From Mycobacterium sp. KBS0706 (lineage in GTDB: Bacteria; Pseudomonadota; Alphaproteobacteria; DSM-16000; Inquilinaceae): 64,000 bases of DNA. The position numbers and the translations under genes are program-made. The notes under the pieces were generated by a model. The model had not been told where the DNA came from. It saw only the letters and a list, made by a program, of their open reading frames with translations, and searched no databases. Where the stretch lies: NCBI RefSeq assembly GCF_005938675.2, contig NZ_VCCH02000041.1, forward strand, positions 1 through 64,000, in the 5' to 3' direction. Below, one piece after another: positions 36,122-44,794 of the stretch. Each line of letters opens with the position of its first letter. The stretch's first letter is position 1.

Positions 36122-37273
36122 ATGAGACCAGGACCGAATTCGCGGCGTGCGCGCGGCAGGAACGGCGGCGGTAGCGGTGGTGGCGGCGGCGGTGGCGGCC
36201 AACAGCAGCGCCGGCCGAACGCTCTGCCCAATCGCAACCAGACCATCGACAGCAACGGACCGGACATCCGCATCCGCGGCAACGTCTTCCAGGTCTATGA
36301 CAAGTACATGGGGCTGGCGCGCGACGCCCAGGCGTCGGGCGACCGCGTCATGGCGGAGAACTACCAGCAGCATGCGGAACACTATGTCCGCATCATCAAT
36401 GCCATGAACGAGGCCTATGGCGGACCGCAGCACCAGCCGGGCCAGGACAGCGGCCGCGACCAGCCGGGCGTCGATTCCGACTACGATCCGCTCACCAGCC
36501 CGCCGCCGCAGCAGCCGCAGCGGCGGGAGTTCGAACCACGCAACGATGGCGGCGACCGCCAGCAGCGCCGAGAGTTCGAGCCGCGCAACGACGGCGGCGA
36601 CCGCCAGCAGGGCCGCGATTTCGAGCAGGGCGGCGACCGCCCGCAGCGCCGGGAGTTTGAGCCGCGTAACGATGGCGGCGACCGCCAGAACCGCGACCAG
36701 GGCTTCCGCAACCGGGACCAGGGCTTCCGCGAGGGGCGCCCGCCGCGCGACCGCGACCAGGGCTTCCGCGACCAGAATCGCGATCAGGGCCAGGGCCGCG
36801 ATGAAGGGCAGCGCGACCGGTTCCGCGGCCCGCGCGACGGCCGTCCGGATTACCGCAGCGACCGGCCGCAGCCGCCGGACCTGAACGCGCCGCAGCCGCA
36901 TATCCCGAGCCCGCTCGATCCGGCGCCGGCCGATATGGCCGCCGCGGCCAGCTTCGGCGCCGATCCGCGGGATCAGGAGGACAGCGGCCTCGACACCGAA
37001 CTCGCTCTGCCGGCCTCGATCGTCGCCCGGCCGCGCCGTGGCCGCCCGCCGCGGACGGCCGCTCCGGCCGAGGCCGTGCCGTCGGAGCAGCCGGCTCCCG
37101 CCGCACCGGCGGCAGTGCCGGTGCAGCCACCTCAGCCCGAGGCCTCGGCACAGCCCGGTCTGCCCGGCGTCGCGGCGGAAGAGGCCCCGGCCGCTCCGCC
37201 GAAGCGCCGGCCCGGCCGGCCGCGCAAGGTGAAGGTGGAGGACAGCCCCGCCGAGCCTTCGGGCGGCGAGTAA
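36122..37273 (+). CDS. DUF4167 protein with internal repeats and AT-hook-like tail
   Basis: A 383-residue protein. Residues 1-100 match DUF4167: a Gly/Arg-rich start, then DIRIRGNVFQVYDKYM and NYQQHAEHYVRIINAM. A long low-complexity segment follows (about 130-245) built of RREFEPRNDGGDRQ and DQGFR repeats. The C-terminal part carries two motifs like AT-hooks, RRGRPPR near residue 303 and RRPGRPRKVK near 361, suggesting DNA or RNA binding. The family sits after prmC in many alphaproteobacteria, often next to clpB. Function unknown. A strong terminator follows. Confidence 0.88.
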   Translation: MRPGPNSRRARGRNGGGSGGGGGGGGQQQRRPNALPNRNQTIDSNGPDIRIRGNVFQVYDKYMGLARDAQASGDRVMAENYQQHAEHYVRIINAMNEAYGGPQHQPGQDSGRDQPGVDSDYDPLTSPPPQQPQRREFEPRNDGGDRQQRREFEPRNDGGDRQQGRDFEQGGDRPQRREFEPRNDGGDRQNRDQGFRNRDQGFREGRPPRDRDQGFRDQNRDQGQGRDEGQRDRFRGPRDGRPDYRSDRPQPPDLNAPQPHIPSPLDPAPADMAAAASFGADPRDQEDSGLDTELALPASIVARPRRGRPPRTAAPAEAVPSEQPAPAAPAAVPVQPPQPEASAQPGLPGVAAEEAPAAPPKRRPGRPRKVKVEDSPAEPSGGE

Positions 37274-37288
37274 AATTCCGATCCAAGC

Positions 37289-37315
37289 GAAAGCCCGGCC
37301 CTCCGCCGGGCTTTC
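37289..37315 (+). terminator. Rho-independent-like terminator after the DUF4167 gene
   Basis: GAAAGCCCGGC (37289-37299) pairs with GCCGGGCTTTC (37305-37315) over a 5-base loop. The 3' side ends in CTTTCGTCGC, a short T-containing tail. It separates the DUF4167 gene from the PRC-barrel gene. Confidence 0.7.
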
Positions 37316-37391
37316 GTCGCTTCGGCGGAACCGCGCCGTCGAACCTCCTGTTGCTCAGGTATCTCCATGAGATCCTCGAGGAGGACCAATC

Positions 37392-37892
37392 ATGCGCAAG
37401 ACCTTGATGGCCGCTGCTTCCGCCGTCGCCCTGCTGGCCGTGCCGGCATTGGCGCAGACGACGACTCAGCCGCCCGCGGACAAGACCGCTCCGGCTACGA
37501 CCGCCCCGGCGGCGGCTGCCCCCGCCACCACGGTTCCGGAGGGTCAGCAACAGCTTCCGGAATCGCATATCCTCGGCTCCGACCTGATCGGCGCCAGCGT
37601 CACCAACGCCAACGGCGATTCGATCGGAAAGACCTCGGACGTCCTGGTCGACAAGAGCAACAAGACGGTCGATGCCGTGGTCATCGACGTTGGGGGCTTC
37701 CTCGGCATCGGCTCAAAATCCGTGGCCATTCCGCTCGACAAGTTGACCATCGGCGCCCGGCCCGATGAGGGCGTGAGAACCGCGATGACCAAGGAACAGC
37801 TGGAATCGCTGCCCGCCTTCGAGGGCCGCAAGGCTGAAGCACCCGCGGCTCCGGCCACAGGCACGACCGGCACCACCGGTTCGGGCGGCTAG
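37392..37892 (+). CDS. Exported PRC-barrel domain protein
   Basis: A 166-residue exported protein. Residues 1-20 are a signal peptide (MRKTLMAAASAVALLAVPALA), followed by a Thr/Pro/Ala-rich linker. The PRC-barrel domain spans about residues 57-145: ILGSDLIGASVTNANGDSIGKTSDVLVD, VDAVVIDVGGFLGIGSKSVAIPLD and a C-terminal helix region. PRC-barrels occur in photosynthetic reaction-centre H subunits and in many stress-related surface proteins; the role here is not known. A short Ala/Thr/Gly-rich tail ends the protein. Confidence 0.87.
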   Translation: MRKTLMAAASAVALLAVPALAQTTTQPPADKTAPATTAPAAAAPATTVPEGQQQLPESHILGSDLIGASVTNANGDSIGKTSDVLVDKSNKTVDAVVIDVGGFLGIGSKSVAIPLDKLTIGARPDEGVRTAMTKEQLESLPAFEGRKAEAPAAPATGTTGTTGSGG

Positions 37893-37905
37893 CACGCCCG
37901 GCTGA

Positions 37906-37929
37906 TTCGCCGCCGGCAGGGGCGGCGAA
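37906..37929 (+). terminator. Hairpin after the PRC-barrel gene
   Basis: TTCGCCGCC (37906-37914) pairs with GGCGGCGAA (37921-37929) over a 6-base loop, 14 bases after the stop codon. No T tract follows. The rest of the gap to 38142 shows no gene or further structure that I can support. Confidence 0.5.
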
Positions 37930-38142
37930 AGACCCACCTCGTCCGGCCGGAACACCCTGGCCGGGCGGGGTGGTGTCGTTTTGGGGACTGTGCCGCCCGG
38001 GAGATCGTTCCGAACCCGCTGTGACGAGTCAGCTGGCGTGGTTTTCGAGAACCGGCGCGCAGCGGACGTTCAAGTCCGTGAGCACCGGAAGCGGAGAAAA
38101 GCGCGTCAGATGGCCGTCGCAGTAGGGTTCGGGGCGATCTCC

Positions 38143-39438
38143 CTACCGGACGCGGAACAGCGGCACCAATGGCTCGCAGCGCAGCTCCGCCCGCACCCGC
38201 TGCTGGCCGATCGCCGCCGACAGCAGGGCGAAGACCTCGTCATAGACGGTCAGCACGTGGTCGACATCGGCCGGGCTGTGGGCATAGCTCATATTGTGGC
38301 TGCCGAGCGAAAGCAGGCCGCGGGCGAAGATCTCCTGCAGCCACAGCGTCTTGATCTCGAAGGCGCTGGCGTCCGGCTGGTCCTTGATCGCCAGGAAGGT
38401 CCAGGACGGGTGGCCGGACAGAGACAGCACATCGCCCAGCTTGTGCCGCTCGATCAGCGCCGCGGTGCCGTCGCGCAGGCTGGTGCCCAACTCGGCCATG
38501 TGCCGGGTCACCGGCTCGCGCACCACCTTGTCCAGCGTCGCCCGGGCCGCGGCCAGCGACAGCGTCTCGCCGCCCATGGTGAAGGAGAAGAAGATCTCCT
38601 CCATCTCCATCATCAGGTCGCGCCGGCCGCACACCGCCGACAGCGGATAGCCGTTGGCGATGCCCTTGCCCAGCGTGGTCAGGTCGGGGATGACGCCGAA
38701 CAGCTCCTGCGCGCCGCCATTGGCGACGCGGAAGCCGGTGATGGTCTCGTCGAACACCAGCACCGCGCCATGCCTGATCGCCCGTTCGCGCACCCCCTCC
38801 AGATAACCCGCGGCCGGGAAGGCGACGTTCATCGGCTCCATCACGATCGCGGCCACGGCATGCTCGTCCAGCAGCCGGTCCAGCGCCGCCAGGTCGTTGT
38901 AGGGGAAGGTGTGGGTCAGGGCGCGGGTCGCTTCCGGCACGCCGCGGTTGCGGGCGGTGGCGCCGATATACCAGTCCTGCCAGCCGTGATAGCCGCAGAC
39001 CAGCACATGGTCGCGGCCGGTATAGGCGCGGGCGACGCGGACCGCGCCGGCGGTGGCATCCGACCCGTTCTTGCCGAAGCGCACCATCTCGGCCGAAGGC
39101 ACGATCGCCACCAGGCGCTCCGCCACCTCGGCCTCGAGCGGGCTCGACAGGCTGAAGATGGTGCCGTCGTCGACCTGTGCCTTGACCGCGGCGGTGACGT
39201 CCGGGTCGTTGTAGCCCAGCGTCACCGAGGCCAGGCCGTTGATGAAGTCGATATACTCGTTGCCGTCGACATCCCACAGCCGGCTGCCCTGGCCGCGGGC
39301 GGCGAAATAGGGCGACACGCCGAGCGGATACTGTGTGATGCTCTTGCTGAAGGTCTGGGCGCCGAGCGGGATGGTCTGCCGGGCCCGGTCGAGCATCGCC
39401 TCGGATGCCGCATAGCGTTCTGCCACTGTGGTCCTCAC
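38143..39438 (-). CDS. Class III aminotransferase (GSA-aminotransferase-like)
   Basis: A 431-residue PLP enzyme. The PLP lysine lies in TLGKGIANGYPLSAVCG near residue 260, and earlier blocks GKNGSDATAGAVRVARA and CGYHGWQDWYIGA match the glutamate-1-semialdehyde aminotransferase group. Members outside haem synthesis aminate sugars or amino acids in surface-glycan gene clusters, and the neighbours here point that way. The start is a GTG at 39438, overlapping the SpsF-like stop by four bases (GTGA), so translation is coupled. It is the last gene of a four-gene unit. Confidence 0.88.
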   Translation of the reverse strand: MRTTVAERYAASEAMLDRARQTIPLGAQTFSKSITQYPLGVSPYFAARGQGSRLWDVDGNEYIDFINGLASVTLGYNDPDVTAAVKAQVDDGTIFSLSSPLEAEVAERLVAIVPSAEMVRFGKNGSDATAGAVRVARAYTGRDHVLVCGYHGWQDWYIGATARNRGVPEATRALTHTFPYNDLAALDRLLDEHAVAAIVMEPMNVAFPAAGYLEGVRERAIRHGAVLVFDETITGFRVANGGAQELFGVIPDLTTLGKGIANGYPLSAVCGRRDLMMEMEEIFFSFTMGGETLSLAAARATLDKVVREPVTRHMAELGTSLRDGTAALIERHKLGDVLSLSGHPSWTFLAIKDQPDASAFEIKTLWLQEIFARGLLSLGSHNMSYAHSPADVDHVLTVYDEVFALLSAAIGQQRVRAELRCEPLVPLFRVR

Positions 39439-40196
39439 GGTTTGGCGGCGTCCTGGGCGAGCGAGCGCTCCAGGGCCTCGTTCCGCCGGTGGGCGCGGTT
39501 GAGCGCGGCGATCTCCGGATGCGCCGCCAGGAAAGCCAGGATGTCCTCTGTGCCGAAGGCCGGGTTGGCCGGGTACAGCGCGGCATACACCGCCCGCACC
39601 ATGGCCAGGTCCTCCGGCGTGTCGACGGTCCAGCGCTGGTCCGACAGGTCGGTGTCGCCGACCAGGCTGCCCAGCCGGAACCGTTCCGGCCGGGTGTAGA
39701 TGAAGCGGGTGACGTGCTCGCGGTCCGACGGCAGCACCGCCTCGCGCCACGCCGCCTCCAGCACCTCGGCGCGCATCACCTCGGCGTCCAGCCCGTCGGG
39801 CCAGCGCGGGTTCAGCGTGTTGCAGGAATGGTCGTAGCCGCCGGCGACATGCAGCTCGACCAGCCGGTCGATCAGCTCCGGATCGGCCAGCGGGCAGTCG
39901 CCGGTCAGGCGCACGATCTGGTCGGCGCCGTGGCCGGACGCGGCGGCGTGGAACCGGTCCAGCACGTCGTCCAGGCTGCCGCGGAAGCAGTCGATGCCGA
40001 TCCGACCGGCCAGATCGCCCAGCGCGTCGTCGGCGGCGTCGGTGCTGGTCGCCAGCAGCAGCCGGTCGATCATCCGGCAGCGCCGCAGCCGCTCGACCTG
40101 CCGCGCCAGCATCGGCTCGCCGAGCAGATCGGCCATCACCTTGCCGGGCAGCCGCGACGACGACATCCGCGCCTGCAGGATCGCCAGCACCGTCAT
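39435..40196 (-). CDS. SpsF-type cytidylyltransferase
   Basis: A 253-residue nucleotidyltransferase of the family that includes SpsF and CMP-sugar synthetases. The nucleotide-binding start AILQARMSSSRLPGKVM lies at residues 4-20, then DQIVRLTGDCPLADPELID near residue 95. It would activate a sugar with CMP or another nucleotide. The ATG at 40196 overlaps the aldo/keto reductase stop as ATGA, tying it to the neighbours. Homologues sit in spore coat, legionaminic-acid-like and flagellin-glycan clusters. Confidence 0.87.
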   Translation of the reverse strand: MTVLAILQARMSSSRLPGKVMADLLGEPMLARQVERLRRCRMIDRLLLATSTDAADDALGDLAGRIGIDCFRGSLDDVLDRFHAAASGHGADQIVRLTGDCPLADPELIDRLVELHVAGGYDHSCNTLNPRWPDGLDAEVMRAEVLEAAWREAVLPSDREHVTRFIYTRPERFRLGSLVGDTDLSDQRWTVDTPEDLAMVRAVYAALYPANPAFGTEDILAFLAAHPEIAALNRAHRRNEALERSLAQDAAKP

Positions 40197-41434
40197 GTCC
40201 GCTCCCAATAGCTCTTATCGTCCAGGATGAAGCGCCCCCCGGCGCTGGTCCAGCCGGCGCGGGCGCAAGGGGCGATCAGCCGGCGCAGCCCGAGCTGCTC
40301 GAAAGCCAGCCGCGAGGCCAGCGCCACCGCCTCGTCCTGCCAGGTGGCGGGCAGTCCCTCCGCATTCTGCAGGGCCAGGGTTGCCTCGCCGGCGGCGCGG
40401 TCGATCGGGCCGATCCGCACGGTGCCACGGGCTGCGCCGGCCTCCTTGGCGTGCACGGCCAGCACCACGGTGTCGCCGGATGCCGTCGGCCGCAGCGCCA
40501 CGGCGGCGCCGGTCAGGATCGCGGCCGGGCGGCCGCCGGACGGCCACAGGGCAGGGTTCAGCACCAGGTCGTCGGTCGACTGCACCGGCGCCACCGGCGG
40601 CGGCGCCGCGGCGACGGCCTGCAGGATGCCGGCCAGCTCCTCCGGCCGGGTCACGCCGACCAGGGCGGTGCCGATCTCCGGCCGGCCGATCACCGCGCCC
40701 AGCGCCGCCGCCAGCGGGTCGGCGCCCGAAGCGGCGACGGCGTCGCGCCAGCGCCCGACCAGAGCCCCCGCCTCGGGCGAGACCTGGACGGCATGGGCGG
40801 GCGGGGCGAGCAGCAGGCCCTGCAGGAACACCGACCGGGCGTGCAATTCGATCCCCTGGTCCGCCAGCGCCGCCAGGCGGGCCAGGTCGATACGGCCGTC
40901 CACAGCGTTCCAGGGCAGCTGCACCATGTCGAGCGGGTAGCGCGCCAGCACGGCGTCGAGCTGCCCGGCGCTGTAGATCGACGCGCCGATGTGCTCGACC
41001 TCCCCAGCCCGCTTCAGCTCCGTCATTGCCGCCCACAGCGCCGGGCCGCCGGGCCGCAGCAGGTCGTTGGCGTTGTGGGTCAAGAGGCCGGCCAGCCGGC
41101 CGCGGCGCAACTTCGCCCGCGAGGCCGTGAAGGAGTCCCGCACGGCGCGCCGGACCTGGCCTTCGTCGCGCAGCCCGGCCAGATGCGGCGTCTTGGTGAC
41201 GATGCGGAAGCGATGCGTCGACGGCAGCACCTCGCCCAGCACCTGCTCGGCGGTGCCGTAGGCCGGGGCGGTGTCCAGCACCCCGATCCCGGCAGCGGCG
41301 GCCGCCTCCAGGATCGCCGCCACATCCTCGGGCGGGCAGATGCCGCGGTCGTTGGCGATGCCGTAGTCGAGCCCGAACTGGGCGGTGCCGAGGCCCAGCG
41401 CCGCGGCGCCGCGCCATGGCGGTGAGACGCTCAA
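40193..41434 (-). CDS. Aldo/keto reductase with extra C-terminal domain
   Basis: A 413-residue protein. The first 285 residues form an aldo/keto reductase barrel: LGLGTAQFGLDYGIANDRG, GVLDTAPAYGTAEQVLG (catalytic Asp and Tyr) and VTKTPHL. Usual barrels end near residue 300; here about 120 residues follow, beginning DLVLNPALW and ending with LASRLAFEQLGLRRLIAP and ILDDKSYWER, which looks like the last third of a PseH-like acetyltransferase. The start is a TTG at 41434 overlapping the upstream stop (TTGA). A rare start plus overlap at both ends suggests tight stoichiometric control. Confidence 0.82.
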   Translation of the reverse strand: MSVSPPWRGAAALGLGTAQFGLDYGIANDRGICPPEDVAAILEAAAAAGIGVLDTAPAYGTAEQVLGEVLPSTHRFRIVTKTPHLAGLRDEGQVRRAVRDSFTASRAKLRRGRLAGLLTHNANDLLRPGGPALWAAMTELKRAGEVEHIGASIYSAGQLDAVLARYPLDMVQLPWNAVDGRIDLARLAALADQGIELHARSVFLQGLLLAPPAHAVQVSPEAGALVGRWRDAVAASGADPLAAALGAVIGRPEIGTALVGVTRPEELAGILQAVAAAPPPVAPVQSTDDLVLNPALWPSGGRPAAILTGAAVALRPTASGDTVVLAVHAKEAGAARGTVRIGPIDRAAGEATLALQNAEGLPATWQDEAVALASRLAFEQLGLRRLIAPCARAGWTSAGGRFILDDKSYWERT

Positions 41435-42207
41435 GATCCGGCCAGGCGGCGTCTCGGCGCGGCCTCTTCATCCTCGCCGTCCCGGACGCGGCGCTCGACC
41501 GTCTCGATCTCGGCCTTGTACCGGGGTAGCTCGCGCTCCAGGAACTCGGCGAGCCGGCCGGCGAAGCCGTGTTTCGGCATCGCCTTGACCAGGCGCAGCA
41601 TGACGTCGTTGCCGGGCCAGAACTGGCCGCCGCGCCGGGCCTTCAACGCTTGGTAATCCTCGACCAGGCAGCCGATCATGACGGCGTTGTCGACGGTCTC
41701 GCGGCCCTTGACGAAGCCGCGCCGCAACACCCCGTCGGTGAAATAGCCCAAGAGCTCCAGCCACTGGTTCCAGCGCGCCAGGCCGGGATGGGCCTGGCCG
41801 GCCCAGACCCGGTCCAGCCCCATGCGCTGGAAGGCGTGCTCGGTCACCCGCGCCATGGCCTCCAGCTGGATCAGCTGGCGTCCCGGGGGCGGCTTGCCGA
41901 CCACCAGCGAGATCTGGGCCGAACGGGCGATCCAGTCGATCGCTGACAGCGAGATGATGCCGTACAGCGGCCCGCCGCCCTTGCCGCAGATCAGCACGGC
42001 GAAGCGGTCGCGCCTGCGGATCGAGTCCAGGAAGCTGCGCTGGTCCTCGACATGGTTCGGGTAGATGCCCTGGGACAGCCAGCGCGTCGTCCGGGCGTCG
42101 TTGAACCAGTCGGCCCAGCCGTCCTCGATCGCCGCCTCGGACGGCACGCACAGATCGACGGTCTCGCCTTCAATGAAGACGGAATAGCGCGGCGCCTCGT
42201 CCCCCAT
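41431..42207 (-). CDS. GNAT-type N-acetyltransferase (PseH-like)
   Basis: A 258-residue acetyltransferase, first gene of the cassette. The N-terminal half has WADWFNDARTTRWLSQGIYP and FAVLICGKGGGPLYGIISLSAIDWIARSAQISLVVGK (quoted as two blocks), and MARVTEHAFQRMGLDRVWAG fits the helix after the acetyl-CoA loop in PseH/RimJ-like enzymes. The acetyl-CoA loop itself is less canonical (PPPGRQLI). It would acetylate an amino sugar. Its stop overlaps the aldo/keto reductase TTG start. Confidence 0.8.
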   Translation of the reverse strand: MGDEAPRYSVFIEGETVDLCVPSEAAIEDGWADWFNDARTTRWLSQGIYPNHVEDQRSFLDSIRRRDRFAVLICGKGGGPLYGIISLSAIDWIARSAQISLVVGKPPPGRQLIQLEAMARVTEHAFQRMGLDRVWAGQAHPGLARWNQWLELLGYFTDGVLRRGFVKGRETVDNAVMIGCLVEDYQALKARRGGQFWPGNDVMLRLVKAMPKHGFAGRLAEFLERELPRYKAEIETVERRVRDGEDEEAAPRRRLAGS

Positions 42208-42306
42208 CCGGACGCATCCCCCTGCTGCTGCCCTCTACAGCAGCGAACAACCCGCTGGTCCTGTCAAGGGGAAGACGGCGGCCGGGATCGGCCCGCCGGC
42301 AGCAAA

Positions 42307-42332
42307 AAGGCGCATCCCGAAGGATGCGCCTT
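42307..42332 (-). terminator. Terminator of the etfBA operon
   Basis: AAGGCGCATCC (42307-42317) pairs with GGATGCGCCTT (42322-42332) over CGAA. Read on the minus strand it starts 24 bases after the etfA stop and is followed by a T run, a classic intrinsic terminator and the best in the window. Confidence 0.82.
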
Positions 42333-42355
42333 GCCGCGTCGCCTGGGGCGGCCGC

Positions 42356-43294
42356 TCAGGCCTTCTTCAGCTCGGCCTCGAGCTCCGGGATCAGCTTGAA
42401 CAGGTCGCCGACCAGGCCGTAATCGGCGACCTGGAAGATCGGCGCCTCCTCGTCCTTGTTGATGGCGACGATGACCTTGCTGTCCTTCATGCCCGCCAGG
42501 TGCTGGATCGCGCCGGAGATGCCGACGGCGATGTACAGGTCCGGCGCCACCACCTTGCCGGTCTGCCCGACCTGGTAGTCGTTCGGCACGTAGCCGGCGT
42601 CGACCGCGGCGCGGCTGGCGCCGATGGCGGCGCCGAGATGGTCGGCGATGCCCTCGAGGATCTTGAAGTTCTCGGAGGAGCCCATGGCGCGGCCGCCGGA
42701 GATGATGATCCGGGCCGAGGTCAGCTCCGGCCGCTCGGACTTGCTCAGCTCCTGGCCGACGAAGCTCGACAGCCCGGCATCGGCCTTGGCTTCGATGGAC
42801 TCGATCGCAGCCGAGCCGCCCTCGGCGGCCGCCGCCTCGAAGGCGGTGCCGCGCACCGTGATCACCTTGATCGGGTCGGCCGACTGCACCGTGGCGATGG
42901 CGTTGCCGGCATAGATCGGCCGCTCGAAGGTGTCGGGCGCATCGACCGCGGTGATCTCAGAGATCTGCTGCACGTCCAGCAGCGCGGCGACGCGCGGCAG
43001 CAGGTTCTTGCCGGCGCTGGTCGCGGTCGCCAGCACATGGCTGTAGCCGCGGGCCAGGTCCACGACGAGCGGCGCCACGGCCTCGGCCAGCTGGTGCTCC
43101 AGCGCCGGGGCCTCGGCCAGCAGCACCTTGGCCACGCCGGCCACCTTGGCCGCGGCCTCGGCGGCCGGGCGGGCGCCGGCACCGGCGACCAGCACATGGA
43201 TGTCGCCGCCGATCTTCTGCGCCGCGGTGACGGCGTGCAGCGTGGCGGCTTTCAGCGTGGCGTTGTCGTGGTCGGCAACGATCAAGATCGACAT
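42356..43294 (-). CDS. etfA: Electron transfer flavoprotein alpha subunit
   Basis: FAD-binding subunit that passes electrons from acyl-CoA and other dehydrogenases to ETF-ubiquinone oxidoreductase. The 312-residue protein starts [19 protein letters not shown] and has the FAD motifs [34 protein letters not shown] and [16 protein letters not shown] toward the C-terminus. It follows etfB by 17 bases and ends in a strong terminator. Confidence 0.95.
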   Translation of the reverse strand: MSILIVADHDNATLKAATLHAVTAAQKIGGDIHVLVAGAGARPAAEAAAKVAGVAKVLLAEAPALEHQLAEAVAPLVVDLARGYSHVLATATSAGKNLLPRVAALLDVQQISEITAVDAPDTFERPIYAGNAIATVQSADPIKVITVRGTAFEAAAAEGGSAAIESIEAKADAGLSSFVGQELSKSERPELTSARIIISGGRAMGSSENFKILEGIADHLGAAIGASRAAVDAGYVPNDYQVGQTGKVVAPDLYIAVGISGAIQHLAGMKDSKVIVAINKDEEAPIFQVADYGLVGDLFKLIPELEAELKKA

Positions 43295-43311
43295 GTCTTG
43301 GTCCCCCGCCC

Positions 43312-44061
43312 TCAGATCACGCGCGCTTCGGTCTTCAGCTTGGCCACCAGCTCCTGCACGCTGGCGACCTTGACGCCGCCCTTGCGCTTCGCCGGCTCGA
43401 CCACCTTCAGCGTCTTCAGCCGCGGCGCCGGGTCGATGCCGAGATCGGCCGGGCTGACGGTGTCCAGCTGCTTCTTCTTCGCCTTCATGATGTTCGGCAG
43501 CGAGGCGTAGCGCGGCTCGTTCAGGCGCAGGTCGGTGGTGATGATCGCCGGCAGCTTGACCCGGATGGTCTCAAGGCCGCCATCGACCTCGCGGGTCACC
43601 AGTGCTGTGCCGTCCTCCAGCACCAGCTTCGAGACGAAGGTCGCCTGGCCCCAGCCCAAGAGGGCGGCCAGCGCCTGGCCGGTCTGGTTGGCGTCGTCGT
43701 CGATCGCCTGCTTGCCCAGGATCACTAGCTGCGGCTGCTCCTTGTCGACCAGCGCCTTCAGCAGCTTGGCCACGGCCAGCGGCTGCAGCTCGACATCGGT
43801 CTGCACCAGGATGCCGCGGTCGGCGCCCATCGCCAGCGCGGTGCGGATCGTCTCCTGCGCCTGGGCCGGCCCGATCGATACGGCGATGACCTCGGTCGCC
43901 TTGCCGGCCTCCTTGGCGCGGATCGCCTCCTCGACCGAGATCTCGTCGAAGGGGTTCATCGACATCTTGACGTTGGCCATGTCGACGCCGGACCCGTCGG
44001 CCTTGACCCGGACCTTGACGTTGAAGTCGATCACCCGTTTGACCGGGACCAGGATCTTCAT
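43312..44061 (-). CDS. etfB: Electron transfer flavoprotein beta subunit
   Basis: Partner of EtfA; binds AMP. The 249-residue protein starts [19 protein letters not shown], and the family signature [11 protein letters not shown] and [15 protein letters not shown] are present. GGAG stands upstream of the ATG at 44061, so this start is preferred over one five codons earlier. The stop is 17 bases before etfA. Electron flow from beta-oxidation or amino acid breakdown to the respiratory chain is the expected role. Confidence 0.95.
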   Translation of the reverse strand: MKILVPVKRVIDFNVKVRVKADGSGVDMANVKMSMNPFDEISVEEAIRAKEAGKATEVIAVSIGPAQAQETIRTALAMGADRGILVQTDVELQPLAVAKLLKALVDKEQPQLVILGKQAIDDDANQTGQALAALLGWGQATFVSKLVLEDGTALVTREVDGGLETIRVKLPAIITTDLRLNEPRYASLPNIMKAKKKQLDTVSPADLGIDPAPRLKTLKVVEPAKRKGGVKVASVQELVAKLKTEARVI

Positions 44062-44231
44062 CGGCTCGCACTCCATGGACCGCGCTTTTTGCGCTGCAGA
44101 AGGACGCTTTTAGTGCCCGCGGACGGGATCGGCAACCGGCCAGGGGCGGATAGCGAACAGAGGCCCGATTTCCGGGCCCCGGGTCCATCCGATCCGCGAC
44201 GGTTTGTGCTCCGCCGCCGACGGCGGTGCGC

Positions 44232-44717
44232 TTAGGGCTTCGGCTGGCCGGGGTCGAAGGTCGGCCCGCCCATGCAGGGCGCGACGATGTCGGAGCATTG
44301 GGCGGTGCGGAGATAGCCGCCCGAGGTGCGGTAGCGGACCTCGGCGACGCGGCCGTCGACCAGGGTGAAGGTCGCCTCGCAATAATTCGGGTCCAGCGCG
44401 CTGGTGCCGATCTTCTGGCCGACGCCGGCATTGACGGGTTCGATGCCCATGCCGCTTCCGGCCGAGCTGCCGCCGAAGGCGCCGATGCTGGCCGCCTCGT
44501 CCGCGGCCATCCCGGCGCTCTGATAGGTCAGGTACTGGGTGTTGCCGGTGCTGCGGCTGCGGGCGGGCGTGCCGGCGCAGGACAGCAGCCGGGCCTCGCT
44601 CAGCCCGACCAGGTCGTTCTGGGCCGTCAGCGCCTGCTGCTGCCGGGCCTCGCGCTCGGAGCAGCCGTTGAGGACGAGGAAGGCGATCCCGGCCAGGGCG
44701 GCGTGGCGAAGGGTCAT
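44232..44717 (-). CDS. Putative lipoprotein
   Basis: A 161-residue secreted lipoprotein of unknown function. The signal peptide MTLRHAALAGIAFLVLNGC has a lipobox with Cys19. The mature part holds four further cysteines (in LLSCAGTPARS, NYCEATF, AQCSDIV and APCMGG), probably disulfide-linked, and a VDGRVAEVRYRTSGG segment that recalls SmpA/OmlA-type domains of outer-membrane assembly lipoproteins. GGAG precedes the ATG at 44717. It follows the SCO gene after a 77-base gap on the same strand. Confidence 0.78.
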   Translation of the reverse strand: MTLRHAALAGIAFLVLNGCSEREARQQQALTAQNDLVGLSEARLLSCAGTPARSRSTGNTQYLTYQSAGMAADEAASIGAFGGSSAGSGMGIEPVNAGVGQKIGTSALDPNYCEATFTLVDGRVAEVRYRTSGGYLRTAQCSDIVAPCMGGPTFDPGQPKP

Positions 44718-44794
44718 GAGGCGACTCCGAGAACGATAGGCAGGATCGGGCCACGATAGCACGCCGGGCAGGATCGCAACCCCGTTCCTGCCGG

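Noticed and set aside
36530-36800. Short tandem DNA repeats that look CRISPR-like at first sight
   Set aside because: They encode in-frame RREFEPRNDGGDRQ and DQGFR units of the DUF4167 protein. Units vary in length and there are no unique spacers.
37930-38142. Possible small gene after the PRC-barrel gene
   Set aside because: A plus-strand frame begins here but continues as the shadow of the aminotransferase gene; no ribosome-binding site or domain supports it.
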